Program-made: the position numbers and the translations under genes
Assembly (NCBI RefSeq): GCF_009664085.1
Contig: NZ_CP039268.1
Location: 2,155,501 to 2,219,500, forward strand
Direction: 5' to 3'
Length of the DNA stretch: 64,000 nucleotides
Source of the DNA: Thermochromatium tepidum ATCC 43061
GTDB lineage: Bacteria > Pseudomonadota > Gammaproteobacteria > Chromatiales > Chromatiaceae
Shown: positions 53,387-64,000 of the stretch, one piece after another
How the letters are laid out: every line of letters begins with the position of its first letter
Numbering within the stretch: position 1 is the first letter of the stretch
Notes under the pieces: generated by a model
What the model saw: only the letters and a program-made list of their open reading frames with translations
Databases searched by the model: none
What the model was told of the DNA's origin: nothing

Positions 53387-54862
53387 TCAAGCCGAGGCGG
53401 CGCGTTTGAGCCGCCAGGCCTCCCAGGCGACCAGGATCAGAAAGAGCACTAGACAGACCGTGCCCGCTCCGAGGGCGGGCCAGTCCTGTTGTGTCAAAAG
53501 CCAGCGGTTGAACCGATAGAGTCCGACGCCGAAGGCGATATAGCCGAGCACGCGCCCGACGTCATAGGGCACTGGGTAATAGCGCTGCCCAAGCCCGTAG
53601 GACAGTCCTACCATGGTTCCATAGCAGACCAGATGCGCCCAGGCCGCCCCCATATAACCCTGGACCGGCACCCACCAGATGAGCAGTCCGATGGTGATCG
53701 CCGAGCCGATCAGCGAGACACCCGCGCCCATGAGGGTGCGATCGCTGAGCTTGTACCAGATCGAGAGATTCACATAGACGCCGAGCAGCAGATTGGCCAG
53801 CAACAGCACCGGCACTACGTCCAGCCCAGCGCGATAGGCAGCGCCGACGAAATACTGGAACACGTCGATATAGAGCGTCACCAGCAGAAACAAGAAGACA
53901 CAACCGAGCACGAACCAATTGAGCACCAGGGCATAGGTGCGCCCAGCGTCGCGTCGCTTGGCATAGCTGAAGAAGAACGGCTCGCCGGCATAGCGGAACG
54001 CCTGGATAAACAGCGACATCAGGATCGAGAGCTTGTAGCAGGCGCTGTAGATGCCGAGCTGCGCCAGGTTGGTCGACTCGTCATAGGGCAGCAGATACTT
54101 GAGCGCGGCGCGGTCGAGCATCTCGTTGACGATCCCGGCCAGGCCGATGACCACCATCGGCAGCGAGTAGCGGATGAGGCGTTTGAGCAAGCCAGGATCG
54201 AAGGCGCCGAGTCCGGCGGCCAACCAGGGCGCAAGCAGCACCAGCTTGAGCATGCTCGCGGCCAGATTGGCGATGAAGACATAGCCGATACCGATTGTTG
54301 GATCCCACAGCCGCCCAAGCAGCGACTCGGGATCAACCGCCTGCGCCTGACGGGCGACATAGATGAAAAGGATCGTCAGACCGACATTGACGCCGATCTC
54401 GCTCAGCTTGATGGCGACAAACACCCCTGCCCGCTCTTCGGCACGCAGCCGAGCGAAGGCCAGCGCCCCGATCGAGTCGAACGCCAAGATGGCGGCGCAC
54501 CAGACGATGTATTCCGGATGCTCGGCATGGCGCAGCAGGGCGGCGAGCGGCTGGCTCGCCAGCAGGAAGGCCAGGAAACAGAGCGCGTTGATCAGCACGA
54601 GGAACCGCAGCACTGTCCCATAGACGGTCTCGGGTTGCCATTCCCCACCAGAGCGGAAACGGAAATAGCCGGTCTCCAGCCCAAAGACCAGGAGCACCGC
54701 CAGAAAGCCCATGTAGGCATAGAACTCGGCCACCACACCATACTCGGCCGGGGCAAAGGCATAGGTCAGGAAGGGCACCAGCAGATAGTTCAGGAAGCGC
54801 CCGAGGACGCTGCTGACGCCATAGATGGCGGTCTGCGAGGCAAGACGTTTGAGTGGGCTCAA
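53387..54862 (-). CDS. Polysaccharide flippase (Wzx/MOP family)
   Basis: 491 residues with about 14 membrane helices. It begins with the family start LKRLASQTAIYGVSSVLGRFLNYLLVPFL and has TNLAQLGIYSACYKLSILMS, as in lipid-linked oligosaccharide flippases. It would move polyprenyl-linked sugar units to the periplasmic face for polysaccharide assembly. It stands alone, with no glycosyltransferase cluster around it, so the polymer is unknown. The C-terminus has the basic tail EAWRLKRAASA. Confidence 0.88.
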   Translation of the reverse strand: MSPLKRLASQTAIYGVSSVLGRFLNYLLVPFLTYAFAPAEYGVVAEFYAYMGFLAVLLVFGLETGYFRFRSGGEWQPETVYGTVLRFLVLINALCFLAFLLASQPLAALLRHAEHPEYIVWCAAILAFDSIGALAFARLRAEERAGVFVAIKLSEIGVNVGLTILFIYVARQAQAVDPESLLGRLWDPTIGIGYVFIANLAASMLKLVLLAPWLAAGLGAFDPGLLKRLIRYSLPMVVIGLAGIVNEMLDRAALKYLLPYDESTNLAQLGIYSACYKLSILMSLFIQAFRYAGEPFFFSYAKRRDAGRTYALVLNWFVLGCVFLFLLVTLYIDVFQYFVGAAYRAGLDVVPVLLLANLLLGVYVNLSIWYKLSDRTLMGAGVSLIGSAITIGLLIWWVPVQGYMGAAWAHLVCYGTMVGLSYGLGQRYYPVPYDVGRVLGYIAFGVGLYRFNRWLLTQQDWPALGAGTVCLVLFLILVAWEAWRLKRAASA

Positions 54863-55017
54863 GGCGTTGCGTGGAGACGGCTGATTGCGGGGAGTGTGGA
54901 TGGTATCCTTAATCTAAACCCTATGGCAGACAGTCTCTTATATCGAGTGCATTCCACAGAGGCCGTCTCTAATTGATGCGCGATCGTCATAGTGGTCCTT
55001 ATAGGAGGCACTTAGGC
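54863..55017. other. Divergent intergenic region
   Basis: 155 bp between the flippase start and the strong SD of the next small ORF. It presumably holds both promoters. AT-rich relative to the window (e.g. CCTTAATCTAAACCCTATGG), but no box is convincing. Confidence 0.3.
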
Positions 55018-55218
55018 GTGACCTTCAAGACGCTTCAACGTTGGCGGCTGGCCACCTTAACGGCCCTCCCTGTGGCGAGTCCGTCCAGCCATAGCGGCGC
55101 CGCAGCAAGGATGGTCCTCAATACATTCGATGAAAGCACGCCTGTCAGACCTGAGTCAGCCCTAGGGCGCTCAGGGCAGGAAACGTACCTTGTGAAGGTT
55201 TGCACACTTTCTCGATAG
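55018..55218 (+). CDS. Possible small protein upstream of the DUF815 gene
   Basis: 66 codons from a GTG at 55018, 9 bases after a full AGGAGG (55003-55008). The sequence starts VTFKTLQRWRLATLTALPVA, a basic then mildly hydrophobic start, and goes on through a Ser/Ala/Gly-rich part to VKVCTLSR. The stop is 3 bases before the ATG of the DUF815 gene, which has no SD of its own, so translation of this ORF could drive the next gene. I recognise no family. It could instead be a leader whose peptide is unimportant. Confidence 0.4.
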   Translation: MTFKTLQRWRLATLTALPVASPSSHSGAAARMVLNTFDESTPVRPESALGRSGQETYLVKVCTLSR

Positions 55219-55221
55219 CAG

Positions 55222-56127
55222 ATGACCCCTTCCACTGATTTCATCGAACGTCTGGATCGACTCCTCGACCGGCTTGAGCATGTGCTGCCGCCGGCGAGCG
55301 CGCCGGTCGATTGGTCGGCTCAGGCCTTTCGCTGGCGTCGTGACGCCGCCGGGCGCGGCTGGCTGCAACCGGTGCGCGCGCCGCATCGATTGGCACTCGC
55401 CGATCTGTGCTGTCTGGAGCCTCAGACCGCCGAGATCGAGCGCAACACGCGCCAGTTCCTTGACGGAGGCGGGGCCAACAATGTGCTGCTGTGGGGCGCC
55501 CGTGGCACTGGCAAGTCGTCACTGGTCAAGGCCGTGTTCAATGCCTATTGCGAATTCGGGTTGCGTCTGATCGAGGTCGACAAGGACGATCTGGTCGCCC
55601 TACCGGACATCCTGGATCTGATCCAGGATCGGCCCGAGCGCTTCATCCTCTTTTGTGACGATCTGTCGTTCGAGGCCGGCGAGTCAGGCTACAAGGCGCT
55701 CAAGGCCGCGCTCGAGGGTTCGATCTCGGCCACACCCGAGAATCTGCTCATCTATGCCACATCCAACCGACGGCATCTGCTCCCCGAGTTTCACTCCGAA
55801 AACCGCGAGACGCGGATCCAGGATGGCGAGCTCCATCACGGCGAGGCGGTCGAGGAGAAGATCTCGCTCTCGGACCGGTTCGGACTGTGGATCTCATTCC
55901 ATCCCTTCAGTCAGGCGCAATATCTGCAGGTGGTGCGCCACTGGGTCGAACGTCTTGCGCCGACGGTGGCGCCGCGCACTGCCGCCGACTGGGAGCCGAT
56001 CGAACGGGCCGCGCTCCAGTGGGCGCTGCGCCGAGGCGCACGCGGCGGGCGTACTGCCTGGCAGTTCGCGCGCGACTGGACGGGGCGCCGTCTGGTCCAG
56101 GGTGAGCCTTCGAGAAACACTGATTAA
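55222..56127 (+). CDS. DUF815 AAA-type ATPase
   Basis: 301 residues. Walker A sits in NVLLWGARGTGKSSLVKAVF and Walker B in ERFILFCDDLSFEAGE, followed by LIYATSNRRHLLPE (sensor 1 Asn) and the DUF815 signature region with SDRFGLWISFHPF. The family is widespread in proteobacteria and poorly characterised; members are predicted cytoplasmic ATPases. The C-terminal tail GEPSRNTD is encoded by a piece of the ~115-bp repeat (GAGAAACACTGATTAA), which supplies the stop. Translation may be coupled to the small ORF ending just before it. Confidence 0.85.
   Translation: MTPSTDFIERLDRLLDRLEHVLPPASAPVDWSAQAFRWRRDAAGRGWLQPVRAPHRLALADLCCLEPQTAEIERNTRQFLDGGGANNVLLWGARGTGKSSLVKAVFNAYCEFGLRLIEVDKDDLVALPDILDLIQDRPERFILFCDDLSFEAGESGYKALKAALEGSISATPENLLIYATSNRRHLLPEFHSENRETRIQDGELHHGEAVEEKISLSDRFGLWISFHPFSQAQYLQVVRHWVERLAPTVAPRTAADWEPIERAALQWALRRGARGGRTAWQFARDWTGRRLVQGEPSRNTD
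56108..56126 (+). repeat. MITE/REP repeat terminal fragment, copy F
   Basis: GAGAAACACTGATTAAAT resembles the left end of the ~115-bp family. Only this end is clear; the following ~100 bp (to about 56215) ends in CGGCCTTTCC, which may be a decayed right end. It lies inside the 3' end of the DUF815 gene. Confidence 0.45.
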
Positions 56128-56271
56128 ATACCTCTATCCCCGCAAGCTTGGGTGAGGGCATTTTTAAATCAAGCACTCTCCCAGAGGTGGGTATTTTTCG
56201 GCCTTTCCTTTCCTTGAGATCAAGGTTAGGCGGCCGCCTTGAGGCTCAATCATAGGACAGGGGAGCGACTG

Positions 56272-56667
56272 ATGAAATTTTCCGAGGCGGATGTAGGTAA
56301 CGGCTATCTAATCGAGGGCTACAGTGCTGGCTGGATCAGTATCTCGGGGCGCCGCTACACGCGCAGCCTGATCCTGACGCCCTCGGACATCCTACCCTGG
56401 GGACCGACCCAGGCAGCGAACCTAACCCCCCTGCACCTAGAGGCCATCGCGCATCTGTCGCCACGGGTGGTCCTGATCGGTACCGGTGAGCGACCTGTCC
56501 TCGTTGATCCGGTGCTCTATGTGAACTTGCTCGAACGCGGCATCGGGGTTGAGGTCATGACGACGGGTGCGGCCTGCCGCACTTACAACATCCTGATGGC
56601 CGAGGGGCGCGAGGTCGTCGCTGGGCTCATCCTCGAAACGTCGGAGTCTCGCCATGATCATGATTGA
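56272..56667 (+). CDS. Mth938-domain (Xcc1710-like, DUF498) protein
   Basis: 131 residues from the ATG at 56272, with GGGGAGCGACTG before it. The compact alpha/beta fold shows YLIEGYSAGWISISGRRYTR, a SLILTPSDILPWG stretch, VVLIGTGERPVL, and GVEVMTTGAACRTYNILMAE followed by GREVVAGLI, all typical. The family is related to the mitochondrial complex I assembly factor NDUFAF3; the bacterial role is unclear. It is convergent with groEL. Confidence 0.88.
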   Translation: MKFSEADVGNGYLIEGYSAGWISISGRRYTRSLILTPSDILPWGPTQAANLTPLHLEAIAHLSPRVVLIGTGERPVLVDPVLYVNLLERGIGVEVMTTGAACRTYNILMAEGREVVAGLILETSESRHDHD

Positions 56668-56728
56668 TTTCACCTTGGTCAAGCCTCGGCGCATCAATCT
56701 AGAGCGTTCGCGCTTCTTCTTGTGGTAG
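56654..56728 (+). CDS. Possible 24-residue peptide
   Basis: The frame MIMIDFTLVKPRRINLERSR then FFLW begins inside the last codons of the Mth938 gene and ends shortly before the groEL terminator. Two ATGs open it. The aromatic-rich end is reminiscent of leader peptides, but nothing downstream on this strand would be controlled. No family is recognised. Confidence 0.2.
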   Translation: MIMIDFTLVKPRRINLERSRFFLW

Positions 56729-56754
56729 CGGGTGCGGACTGACCAAACACCCAC

Positions 56755-56776
56755 AAAAAACCCCGCCGAAGCGGGG
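56755..56776 (-). terminator. Rho-independent terminator of groESL
   Basis: On the minus strand GCGGGG's partner forms CCCCGC-TTCG-GCGGGG followed by six T residues (AAAAAA at 56755-56760 on the plus strand). It lies about 125 bp after the groEL stop, in the right orientation. It may also serve weakly for the plus-strand gene. Confidence 0.85.
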
Positions 56777-56900
56777 TGTGTTGAGCCTCCAGCTACAGCT
56801 GTAAGCCCCCAACTTGCAAGTGGCGGCTTGAGACGATGAGTAAGCTAGAACCTCGTCGCTGTGGGCCGAGAGCTGGAGGCAGGCGGCTGAAGGTGACGCC

Positions 56901-58899
<1,999 letters not shown>

Positions 58900-58969
58900 G
58901 GATGGCTCCTCGATACAGGTTGAAAAGTGGGTGGGTCGAGTCGCTGCGAGACCGACGTCGATCGGTCTG

Positions 58970-58996
58970 TTAGCACTCGCTTCTAGCGAGTGCTAA
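58970..58996. promoter_or_regulatory. CIRCE operator (HrcA site) of groESL
   Basis: TTAGCACTC-N9-GAGTGCTAA, a perfect match to the CIRCE inverted repeat. HrcA binds it and represses groESL until heat shock. HrcA itself is not in this window. Confidence 0.95.
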
Positions 58997-59404
58997 TGGT
59001 AGACCGAAATCATCGGCTGTCAAGTTCCAAACAGCATTCGAGCGATGAGGCGCTGCGCGCTGAGTCCTTGCTCGGCGGCGGGATGCATCGCACCCAAAGG
59101 CGCCCTTGCCACCATGGCGCGTGCTTTGAGATACAAGGAGCGGCTTTAGCCGCGATCTTGGTGGTTGAGGCGGGGATGGACGCTACGATCGCGCCTCAAG
59201 GCGCCCCCACCATCATCACTCCTCAAGGCGCCCCTAAAGACCCGCCGACCCGCTTTGCCGAGATCCAACTCGACAGGGCCAGGGCGTGAAATCGTCCTAT
59301 CGTTCACGGACCGCTCGAGGCGTGTTGCAGCCTTTTGGCTCGAGTGTCTTGATGGGCCACCTTAAATAAATCAGCGTTTCCCTAGGTCCCGATCGATTCG
59401 GTCG
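58997..59404. other. Intergenic region with repeat debris, groES to trmB
   Basis: Just over 400 bp with no credible gene. It holds a lone REP hairpin (GGAGCGGCTTTAGCCGC, 59138-59154), a 14-bp direct repeat CCTCAAGGCGCCCC at 59194 and 59221, and a repeat right end AAATAAATCAGCGTTTCCCT (59365-59384) just past trmB. This looks like an expanded, decayed member of the ~115-bp family (copy E). Confidence 0.5.
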
Positions 59405-60121
59405 TCAGCGCCGCCGGTAGACGAGATCGACGACCGGATGTCCGAGCCGCTCGCCGCGCCGCTCGAACTTGGTCGGCGGACGGCTGGCGGGGCGAGGTGC
59501 ATAGGCGCCGGGTCCGGCGGTGTTCTCAAACAGATGCGGGGCGCCTTCGAGCACCCTGAGCATCTGCTCGGCATAGGGTGCCCAGTCGGTCGCGGTATGG
59601 AAGATCCCGCCCGGACGGATGGCACGCGCCAGGAGCTCGACCAGTTCTTGAGTCAGGATCCGGCGTTTATGATGGCGTTTCTTCGGCCAAGGGTCGGGAA
59701 AGAACAGGTATACGGCATCGAGCGCGCCCGGCACGATCCCAGAACGTAGTACCTCGACGGCGTCCTGACACAGGAGACGCAGATTGGAGAGCCCCCGCCG
59801 CTCGATCTCCAGCAACAGATGCCCGATGCCCGGACGGTGGACCTCGATCCCAAGCCAGTTGCGCTCGGGATCGCGCTCGGCCATCGTGGCCAGCGACTCG
59901 CCATTGCCGAAGCCGATCTCCAGTACCACCGGACGGTCATTACCGAACAGTGCCGCCAGATCGAACGGTGCGCCCGGCGTCCAATCCAGGCCGAAACGGG
60001 GCCAGAGTTCGGTGAAGGCACGTCCCTGGGCGGCCGTCAGGCGCCCCTCACGCCGCACAAAGCTCCGGATGGCGCGGCGCGGGCGTCCGTCGGTCACTTC
60101 CTCTTTTCCCGTCTGGTTCAA
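59405..60121 (-). CDS. trmB: tRNA (guanine-N7-)-methyltransferase
   Basis: 238 residues. The SAM-binding Rossmann motif is [18 protein letters not shown], followed by [36 protein letters not shown] (the catalytic [12 protein letters not shown] signature), and a C-terminal [12 protein letters not shown]. It forms m7G46 in tRNA variable loops. Its start overlaps the thiG stop by ATGA, so it is coupled to the thiS-thiG pair, a common arrangement in proteobacteria. Confidence 0.96.
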   Translation of the reverse strand: MNQTGKEEVTDGRPRRAIRSFVRREGRLTAAQGRAFTELWPRFGLDWTPGAPFDLAALFGNDRPVVLEIGFGNGESLATMAERDPERNWLGIEVHRPGIGHLLLEIERRGLSNLRLLCQDAVEVLRSGIVPGALDAVYLFFPDPWPKKRHHKRRILTQELVELLARAIRPGGIFHTATDWAPYAEQMLRVLEGAPHLFENTAGPGAYAPRPASRPPTKFERRGERLGHPVVDLVYRRR

Positions 60122-60915
60122 AAGAACAAGCCTTCGATCGGCGAGGACGCCGAGGCGAAGCGCTTGGCCGGCATCCGTCCGGCCAGGAAGGCCTCGCGTC
60201 CGGCCTCGACCGCCTTGCGCATGGCGCTCGCCATGAGCACTGGATTTTTGGCCGCGGCAATCGCGGTATTCATGAGCACGCCGTCACAACCAAGCTCCAT
60301 CGCCTCGGCCGCATCCGAGGCCGTGCCCACCCCCGCATCGACGATGATTGGCACCCGGGCGTTCTCGACGATGGTCAAAATGTTGAGCGGGTTACGGATA
60401 CCGAGACCCGAGCCGATCGGGGCCGCCAGCGGCATCACGGCCACACAACCGATCGCCTCGAGTTCACGTGCGACGATGGGGTCATCGTTGGTATAGACCA
60501 TGACCGCAAAGCCCTCCTTGACCAGGATCTCGGCGGCCTTGAGCGTGGCCATGACATCGGGGAACAGGGTCTTTTCGTCGCCGAGCACCTCGAGTTTGAC
60601 CAGGTTGTGCCCGTCGAGCAGCTCGCGCGCCAGCCGGCAGGTACGAACCGCCGTGTCGACGTCATAGCAGCCAGCGGTGTTGGGCAGGATGGTGTAGCGA
60701 TCCGGCGGCAGCACGTCGAGGATGTTCGGCTCGTCGCTGTTCTGGCCGATATTGGTGCGGCGCACGGCGACGGTGACGATCTCGGCACCACTGGCCGCGA
60801 TGGCGCGCGCGGTCTCGTCCATGTCCTTGTACTTGCCGGTGCCGACCAAGAGGCGCGAGCGGTACGCTTTGCTGCCGATGACGAGCGGATCGGGAGCTGG
60901 GTTGGAGGTAGCCAT
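60118..60915 (-). CDS. thiG: Thiazole synthase
   Basis: 265 residues. A TIM barrel with the imine-forming Lys in [17 protein letters not shown], plus [35 protein letters not shown] and [20 protein letters not shown]. It builds the thiazole ring of thiamine from deoxyxylulose phosphate, dehydroglycine and sulfur carried by ThiS. It lies 76 bp after thiS. Confidence 0.97.
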   Translation of the reverse strand: MATSNPAPDPLVIGSKAYRSRLLVGTGKYKDMDETARAIAASGAEIVTVAVRRTNIGQNSDEPNILDVLPPDRYTILPNTAGCYDVDTAVRTCRLARELLDGHNLVKLEVLGDEKTLFPDVMATLKAAEILVKEGFAVMVYTNDDPIVARELEAIGCVAVMPLAAPIGSGLGIRNPLNILTIVENARVPIIVDAGVGTASDAAEAMELGCDGVLMNTAIAAAKNPVLMASAMRKAVEAGREAFLAGRMPAKRFASASSPIEGLFF

Positions 60916-60991
60916 GAAACCTCTTTACTTATCAAGAGTTGCAAGGAGGGGGCGGGTCACCTGGATCCGAGTAGGAAAGCGACCACTGGAC

Positions 60992-61192
60992 TCAGCCGCC
61001 GCCGACGGCCTGGATGATCTCGACCTTGTCGCCGGGGGCGAGCCGATGCTCGGCGAAACGACTGCGGGGGATCAGCTCGGCGTTGATCTCGATAGCGAAG
61101 CGCTGACCGAGGAGTTCCAGATATTCGACGAGCTCCGACACCCGCATGCCGTCAGCAATCTCGCGTGGGGATCCATTCAAAATGATTTGCAT
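60992..61192 (-). CDS. thiS: Sulfur carrier protein ThiS
   Basis: 66 residues of ubiquitin-like fold (MQIILNGSPREIADGMRVSE, then FAIEINAELIPRS) ending in the essential Gly-Gly (AVGGG). The C-terminal thiocarboxylate donates sulfur to ThiG. The extra third glycine is the last codon; many ThiS end at GG, so the exact mature end is unclear. First gene of thiS-thiG-trmB. No TPP riboswitch was evident in the short space before it. Confidence 0.95.
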   Translation of the reverse strand: MQIILNGSPREIADGMRVSELVEYLELLGQRFAIEINAELIPRSRFAEHRLAPGDKVEIIQAVGGG

Positions 61193-61226
61193 GGTACTGA
61201 TCTACCCTTAAGATCCAATGCTGATT

Positions 61227-62498
61227 TCAGCGCACCTGATTGGCCTCTTGCCCGAGCATCTCAGGCGTCACCAGGGTGACGCCGCCCTCGCTCACATAGA
61301 AACCGGCACGCCGGTCGGCCTCGGGATCCAGCCCGATCTGGGTGCCCGCCGGGAGCTTACAATAACGATCGAGGATGGCCTTGCGCACGATGCAGTGTCG
61401 CCCGATCTCCACGTCCGGCAGGATCACTGAGTCAGTCACCTGAGTGTAGGAGTTCACCCGCACGTTCGAAAACAGCAGTGAGTGGCGCACCGTCGCCCCC
61501 GAGATGATGCAGCCACCCGAGACCATGGAATCGACCGCCATGCCGCGCCGGTCGTCGTCGTCGAACACGAACTTGGCCGGCGGAAGCTGCTCCTGATAGG
61601 TCCAAATCGGCCAGTGCTCGTCATAAAGATTCAGCGGCGGGGTGACGCCGATCAGCTCCAGATTGGCCTCCCAGAAGGCGTCTAGCGTGCCGACATCGCG
61701 CCAGTAGGCCTGCTCACCGCTGCGTAAATCGCGGAAGCTATAGGCCATGACCCGATAGAGCTTGATGACGTTGGGGATGATGTCCTTGCCGAAGTCATGG
61801 CTCGATCCCGGCGTGTGCGAGTCCTTGAACAACTGCTCGAACAGAAAGCCGCGATTGAAGACATAGATACCCATCGAGGCCAGACAGCGGTCGGGCCGTC
61901 CGGGGATGGTCTCGGGGTTGGCCGGCTTCTCGGCGAAGCGGCGTACCCGTCCGTCGCTGTCGACCGACATCACGCCAAACTCGCGTGCCCGTTCCAGCTC
62001 GACCTCCAGACAGCCGACCGTCATGTCGGCCCCAGTCTCGACGTGATAGGCGATCATGGCGCCATAGTCCATTTTGTAGACGTGATCGCCGGCCAGGATC
62101 AAGACATATTCGGGATTATGGTCGCGGATGATGTCGAGGTTTTGGAACACGGCGTCGGCGGTACCGGCATACCAGGCGGTCTCGGCCACGCGTTGCTGCG
62201 CTGGCCAGAGCTCGATGAACTCGCCGAACTCACCGCGCAGAAAACTCCAACCCTTTTGGATGTGTAGGATCAGTGAATGGGCCTTGTATTGGGTCAGCAC
62301 CCCGATGCGCCGGATGCCGGAGTTGATGCAGTTGGACAGCGGAAAGTCGATGATGCGGAACTTGCCGCCGAAGGGCACGGCCGGCTTGGAACGCCAGGCA
62401 GTCAGTTGCTTGAGACGCGAGCCCCGCCCCCCGGCCAGGATGAGCGCCAGCGTGTTGCGGGTCAGGCGGCTGATGAACCTGGGGTTGGTGTGAGGCAT
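61227..62498 (-). CDS. glgC: Glucose-1-phosphate adenylyltransferase
   Basis: 423 residues from the ATG at 62498, which has GGAGGAG 3 bases upstream; the longer frame runs antisense to glgB and is rejected. Nucleotidyltransferase domain: [20 protein letters not shown], the [20 protein letters not shown] effector and substrate site, and [17 protein letters not shown] left-handed beta-helix follows ([40 protein letters not shown]). It makes ADP-glucose, the committed step of glycogen synthesis, normally activated by glycolytic intermediates. Divergent from glgB. Confidence 0.97.
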   Translation of the reverse strand: MPHTNPRFISRLTRNTLALILAGGRGSRLKQLTAWRSKPAVPFGGKFRIIDFPLSNCINSGIRRIGVLTQYKAHSLILHIQKGWSFLRGEFGEFIELWPAQQRVAETAWYAGTADAVFQNLDIIRDHNPEYVLILAGDHVYKMDYGAMIAYHVETGADMTVGCLEVELERAREFGVMSVDSDGRVRRFAEKPANPETIPGRPDRCLASMGIYVFNRGFLFEQLFKDSHTPGSSHDFGKDIIPNVIKLYRVMAYSFRDLRSGEQAYWRDVGTLDAFWEANLELIGVTPPLNLYDEHWPIWTYQEQLPPAKFVFDDDDRRGMAVDSMVSGGCIISGATVRHSLLFSNVRVNSYTQVTDSVILPDVEIGRHCIVRKAILDRYCKLPAGTQIGLDPEADRRAGFYVSEGGVTLVTPEMLGQEANQVR

Positions 62499-62595
62499 GG
62501 CTCCTCCTGATTTGACAACGGCCCAAAGCGGATTAAAAGCCCTCTTATGATAACATCTCAACGTATTCCAGATCCCCAGAGGCACAGGAACGACA
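62499..62595. promoter_or_regulatory. Shared glgC/glgB divergent promoter region
   Basis: 97 bp serve both genes. A TTGACA at 62512-62517 followed 16 bases later by TAAAAG could be a weak sigma-70 promoter for glgB. On the minus strand TATCAT near 62547-62552 is a candidate -10 for glgC. Both are suggestive only. Confidence 0.35.
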
Positions 62596-64000
62596 TGGCC
62601 AATCCGACCAGCTCTGCCCCCAAGCTCCCTGAACCCCTGCAGCGCATCGTCGAGGCACGGCACCACGATCCCTTTGAGGTTCTCGGACGTCATGAGGAAA
62701 ACGGTCGGGCCGTCGCGCGCGTCTTTCTGCCCCAGGCCGAGCAGGTCCGGCTGGTCGAACCCGATGCCCCGATGGAACGGATCGAGGGCACTGACTTCTT
62801 CGTCTGGGAAGGCGAGGCCGAGCACTTGCCCAAGCGCTTTCAGATCGTATGGTGGGATGCCAACGGCCTGGCCCATGTCCAATACGATCCCTATTGCTTT
62901 CCGCCACTGCTGGGTGATCTCGACCTGCATCTGTTCGGCGAGGGCAGGCACTGGCACATCTACCGGATCCTCGGCTCGCATGCGGTCGAGGTCGATGGCA
63001 TCCCGGGCATCCGGTTCGCGGTCTGGGCACCGAACGCCGAGCGCGTGAGCGTGGTCGGCGACTTCAACGCCTGGGACGGACGCACCAACCCGATGCGGGT
63101 GCGCGGTACCTCTGGGGTCTGGGAGCTGTTCATCCCGGGTCTGGAGCGGGGCGGGTTCTACAAATACGAGCTGCGCGACCGCGCCACCCATATCCATCTC
63201 AAGATCGATCCCTATGCCCAGGCGTTCCAGGAACGCCCACACACCGCTGGTCTGATCGCCATCGATAGCGCCTTCGACTGGGGCGACGCCGACTGGATGG
63301 AACGACGCGCCCGGACCAACTGGCAGCACCAGCCGATGTCGATCTATGAAGTCCATCTCGGCTCCTGGCGGCGCGACCCGAACGGTAACTTCCTCAAGTA
63401 TCGGACCCTAGCGCACGAGATCGCCGACTACGTCAAGAGACTTGGTTTCACGCACATCGAACTGATGCCCGTCACCGAACATCCGCTGGATGCCTCCTGG
63501 GGCTATCAGTGCACCGGTTATTTCGCCCCGACCGCGCGTTTCGGCACCCCGGACGACTTCCGTTATTTCGTCGATCACTTCCATCGCCAAGGCATCGGGG
63601 TGTTGCTCGACTGGGTCCCAGCCCATTTCCCCAAGGACGCCTATGCCCTGGCCCGTTTCGATGGCACCGCGCTTTATGAGCACGCCGACCCGCGTCTGGG
63701 CGAGCACAAGGACTGGGGCACCCTGATCTTCAACTTTGGGCGCAACGAGGTGCGTAATTTTCTGCTCGCCAGCGCGCTCTACTGGCTGGAGGAGTTCCAC
63801 ATCGACGGTCTACGTGTCGATGCCGTGGCCTCCATGCTCTATCTGGACTACTCACGCAACGCCGGCGAGTGGATCCCCAACAAATACGGTGGCAACGAAA
63901 ACCTAGAGGCCGTTGATTTCCTGCGCGAGCTGAACACGGTCACACACGAACAATTCCCCGGCACGCTCATGATCGCCGAGGAATCGACCGCCTGGCCGGC
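62596..64000 (+). CDS. glgB: 1,4-alpha-glucan branching enzyme, 5' part
   Basis: 468 residues are visible before the window ends; the full enzyme is about 720-740. The ATG at 62596 has AGGAA before it ([20 protein letters not shown]). N-terminal GlgB domain N1 ([18 protein letters not shown]) and the CBM48 domain ([20 protein letters not shown]) lead into the GH13 barrel ([33 protein letters not shown]). The nucleophile Asp lies in [17 protein letters not shown], and the catalytic Glu should come just beyond LMIAEEST. It moves alpha-1,4 chains to alpha-1,6 branches in glycogen. Confidence 0.97.

Noticed and set aside
53489..54976. 495-codon plus-strand frame opposite the flippase
   Set aside because: The minus strand encodes a clear 14-helix flippase. 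The antisense product is a hydrophilic low-complexity shadow rich in Gln, Glu and His.
59194..59234. Short direct repeats CCTCAAGGCGCCCC as a CRISPR start
   Set aside because: Only two units with a 13-bp gap and no cas genes; simple duplication debris.
62499..63356. Upstream extension of glgC to 63356
   Set aside because: The extension is antisense to glgB, and the SD with the family start fixes the glgC ATG at 62498.

Overview
This window is about 62-65% GC, gene-dense chromosomal DNA from a gammaproteobacterium, most likely a purple sulfur bacterium of the Chromatiaceae. The best lineage clue is the four-module light receptor at 46100-49426 (photoactive yellow protein, bacteriophytochrome, GGDEF, EAL), an architecture described as Ppd in Thermochromatium tepidum. 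I therefore suspect that species or a close relative, but this is inference and not a database match.

Layout: 1-3.8 kb holds the 3' part of an EF-G-like GTPase, ssb, a YajR-type MFS transporter and the tail of a TnpB element. 3.8-13 kb is a signalling block: hybrid histidine kinase, a broken REC/HD-GYP regulator, a REC/SpoIIE phosphatase, a chemoreceptor split by an IS607-type TnpB element, and a CHAD protein. 13-15.5 kb has two alpha/beta hydrolases, a miniature derivative of the same IS and copies of a ~115-bp repeat. 15.6-19.7 kb is a three-gene exported cassette (solute-binding + VWA protein, solute-binding paralogue, helical secreted protein) with no permease. It is followed by a glycosyltransferase and by gyrB, which carries a 571-residue intein. 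24.8-29.1 kb is the glyQ-glyS-gmhB-plsC operon, then a CDF metal transporter.

30.5-31.9 kb is an IS200/IS605-type element with intact TnpB but only the tail of TnpA. It sits just upstream of an NtrC enhancer and sigma-54 promoter serving glnA, a DUF4124 gene, ntrB and ntrC. 37.5-41.1 kb is housekeeping (argB, dut, coaBC, radC). 41.2-42.9 kb is hcp behind an FNR-type box. 43-43.7 kb is a nest of repeat and IS debris. Then come hemB, the coumarate ligase/light-receptor pair, carbonic anhydrase, an ABC1/UbiB-family kinase-like protein, a PAS chemoreceptor, a polysaccharide flippase, a DUF815 ATPase and an Mth938-domain protein. The window ends with groESL under a perfect CIRCE, thiS-thiG-trmB, and divergent glgC and glgB (glgB runs off the end).

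Recurring themes are light and redox signalling through c-di-GMP and chemotaxis, nitrogen control, and heavy remodelling by small mobile elements. Both long TnpB elements have lost almost all of TnpA while TnpB stays intact. No rRNA, tRNA or CRISPR array was recognised.
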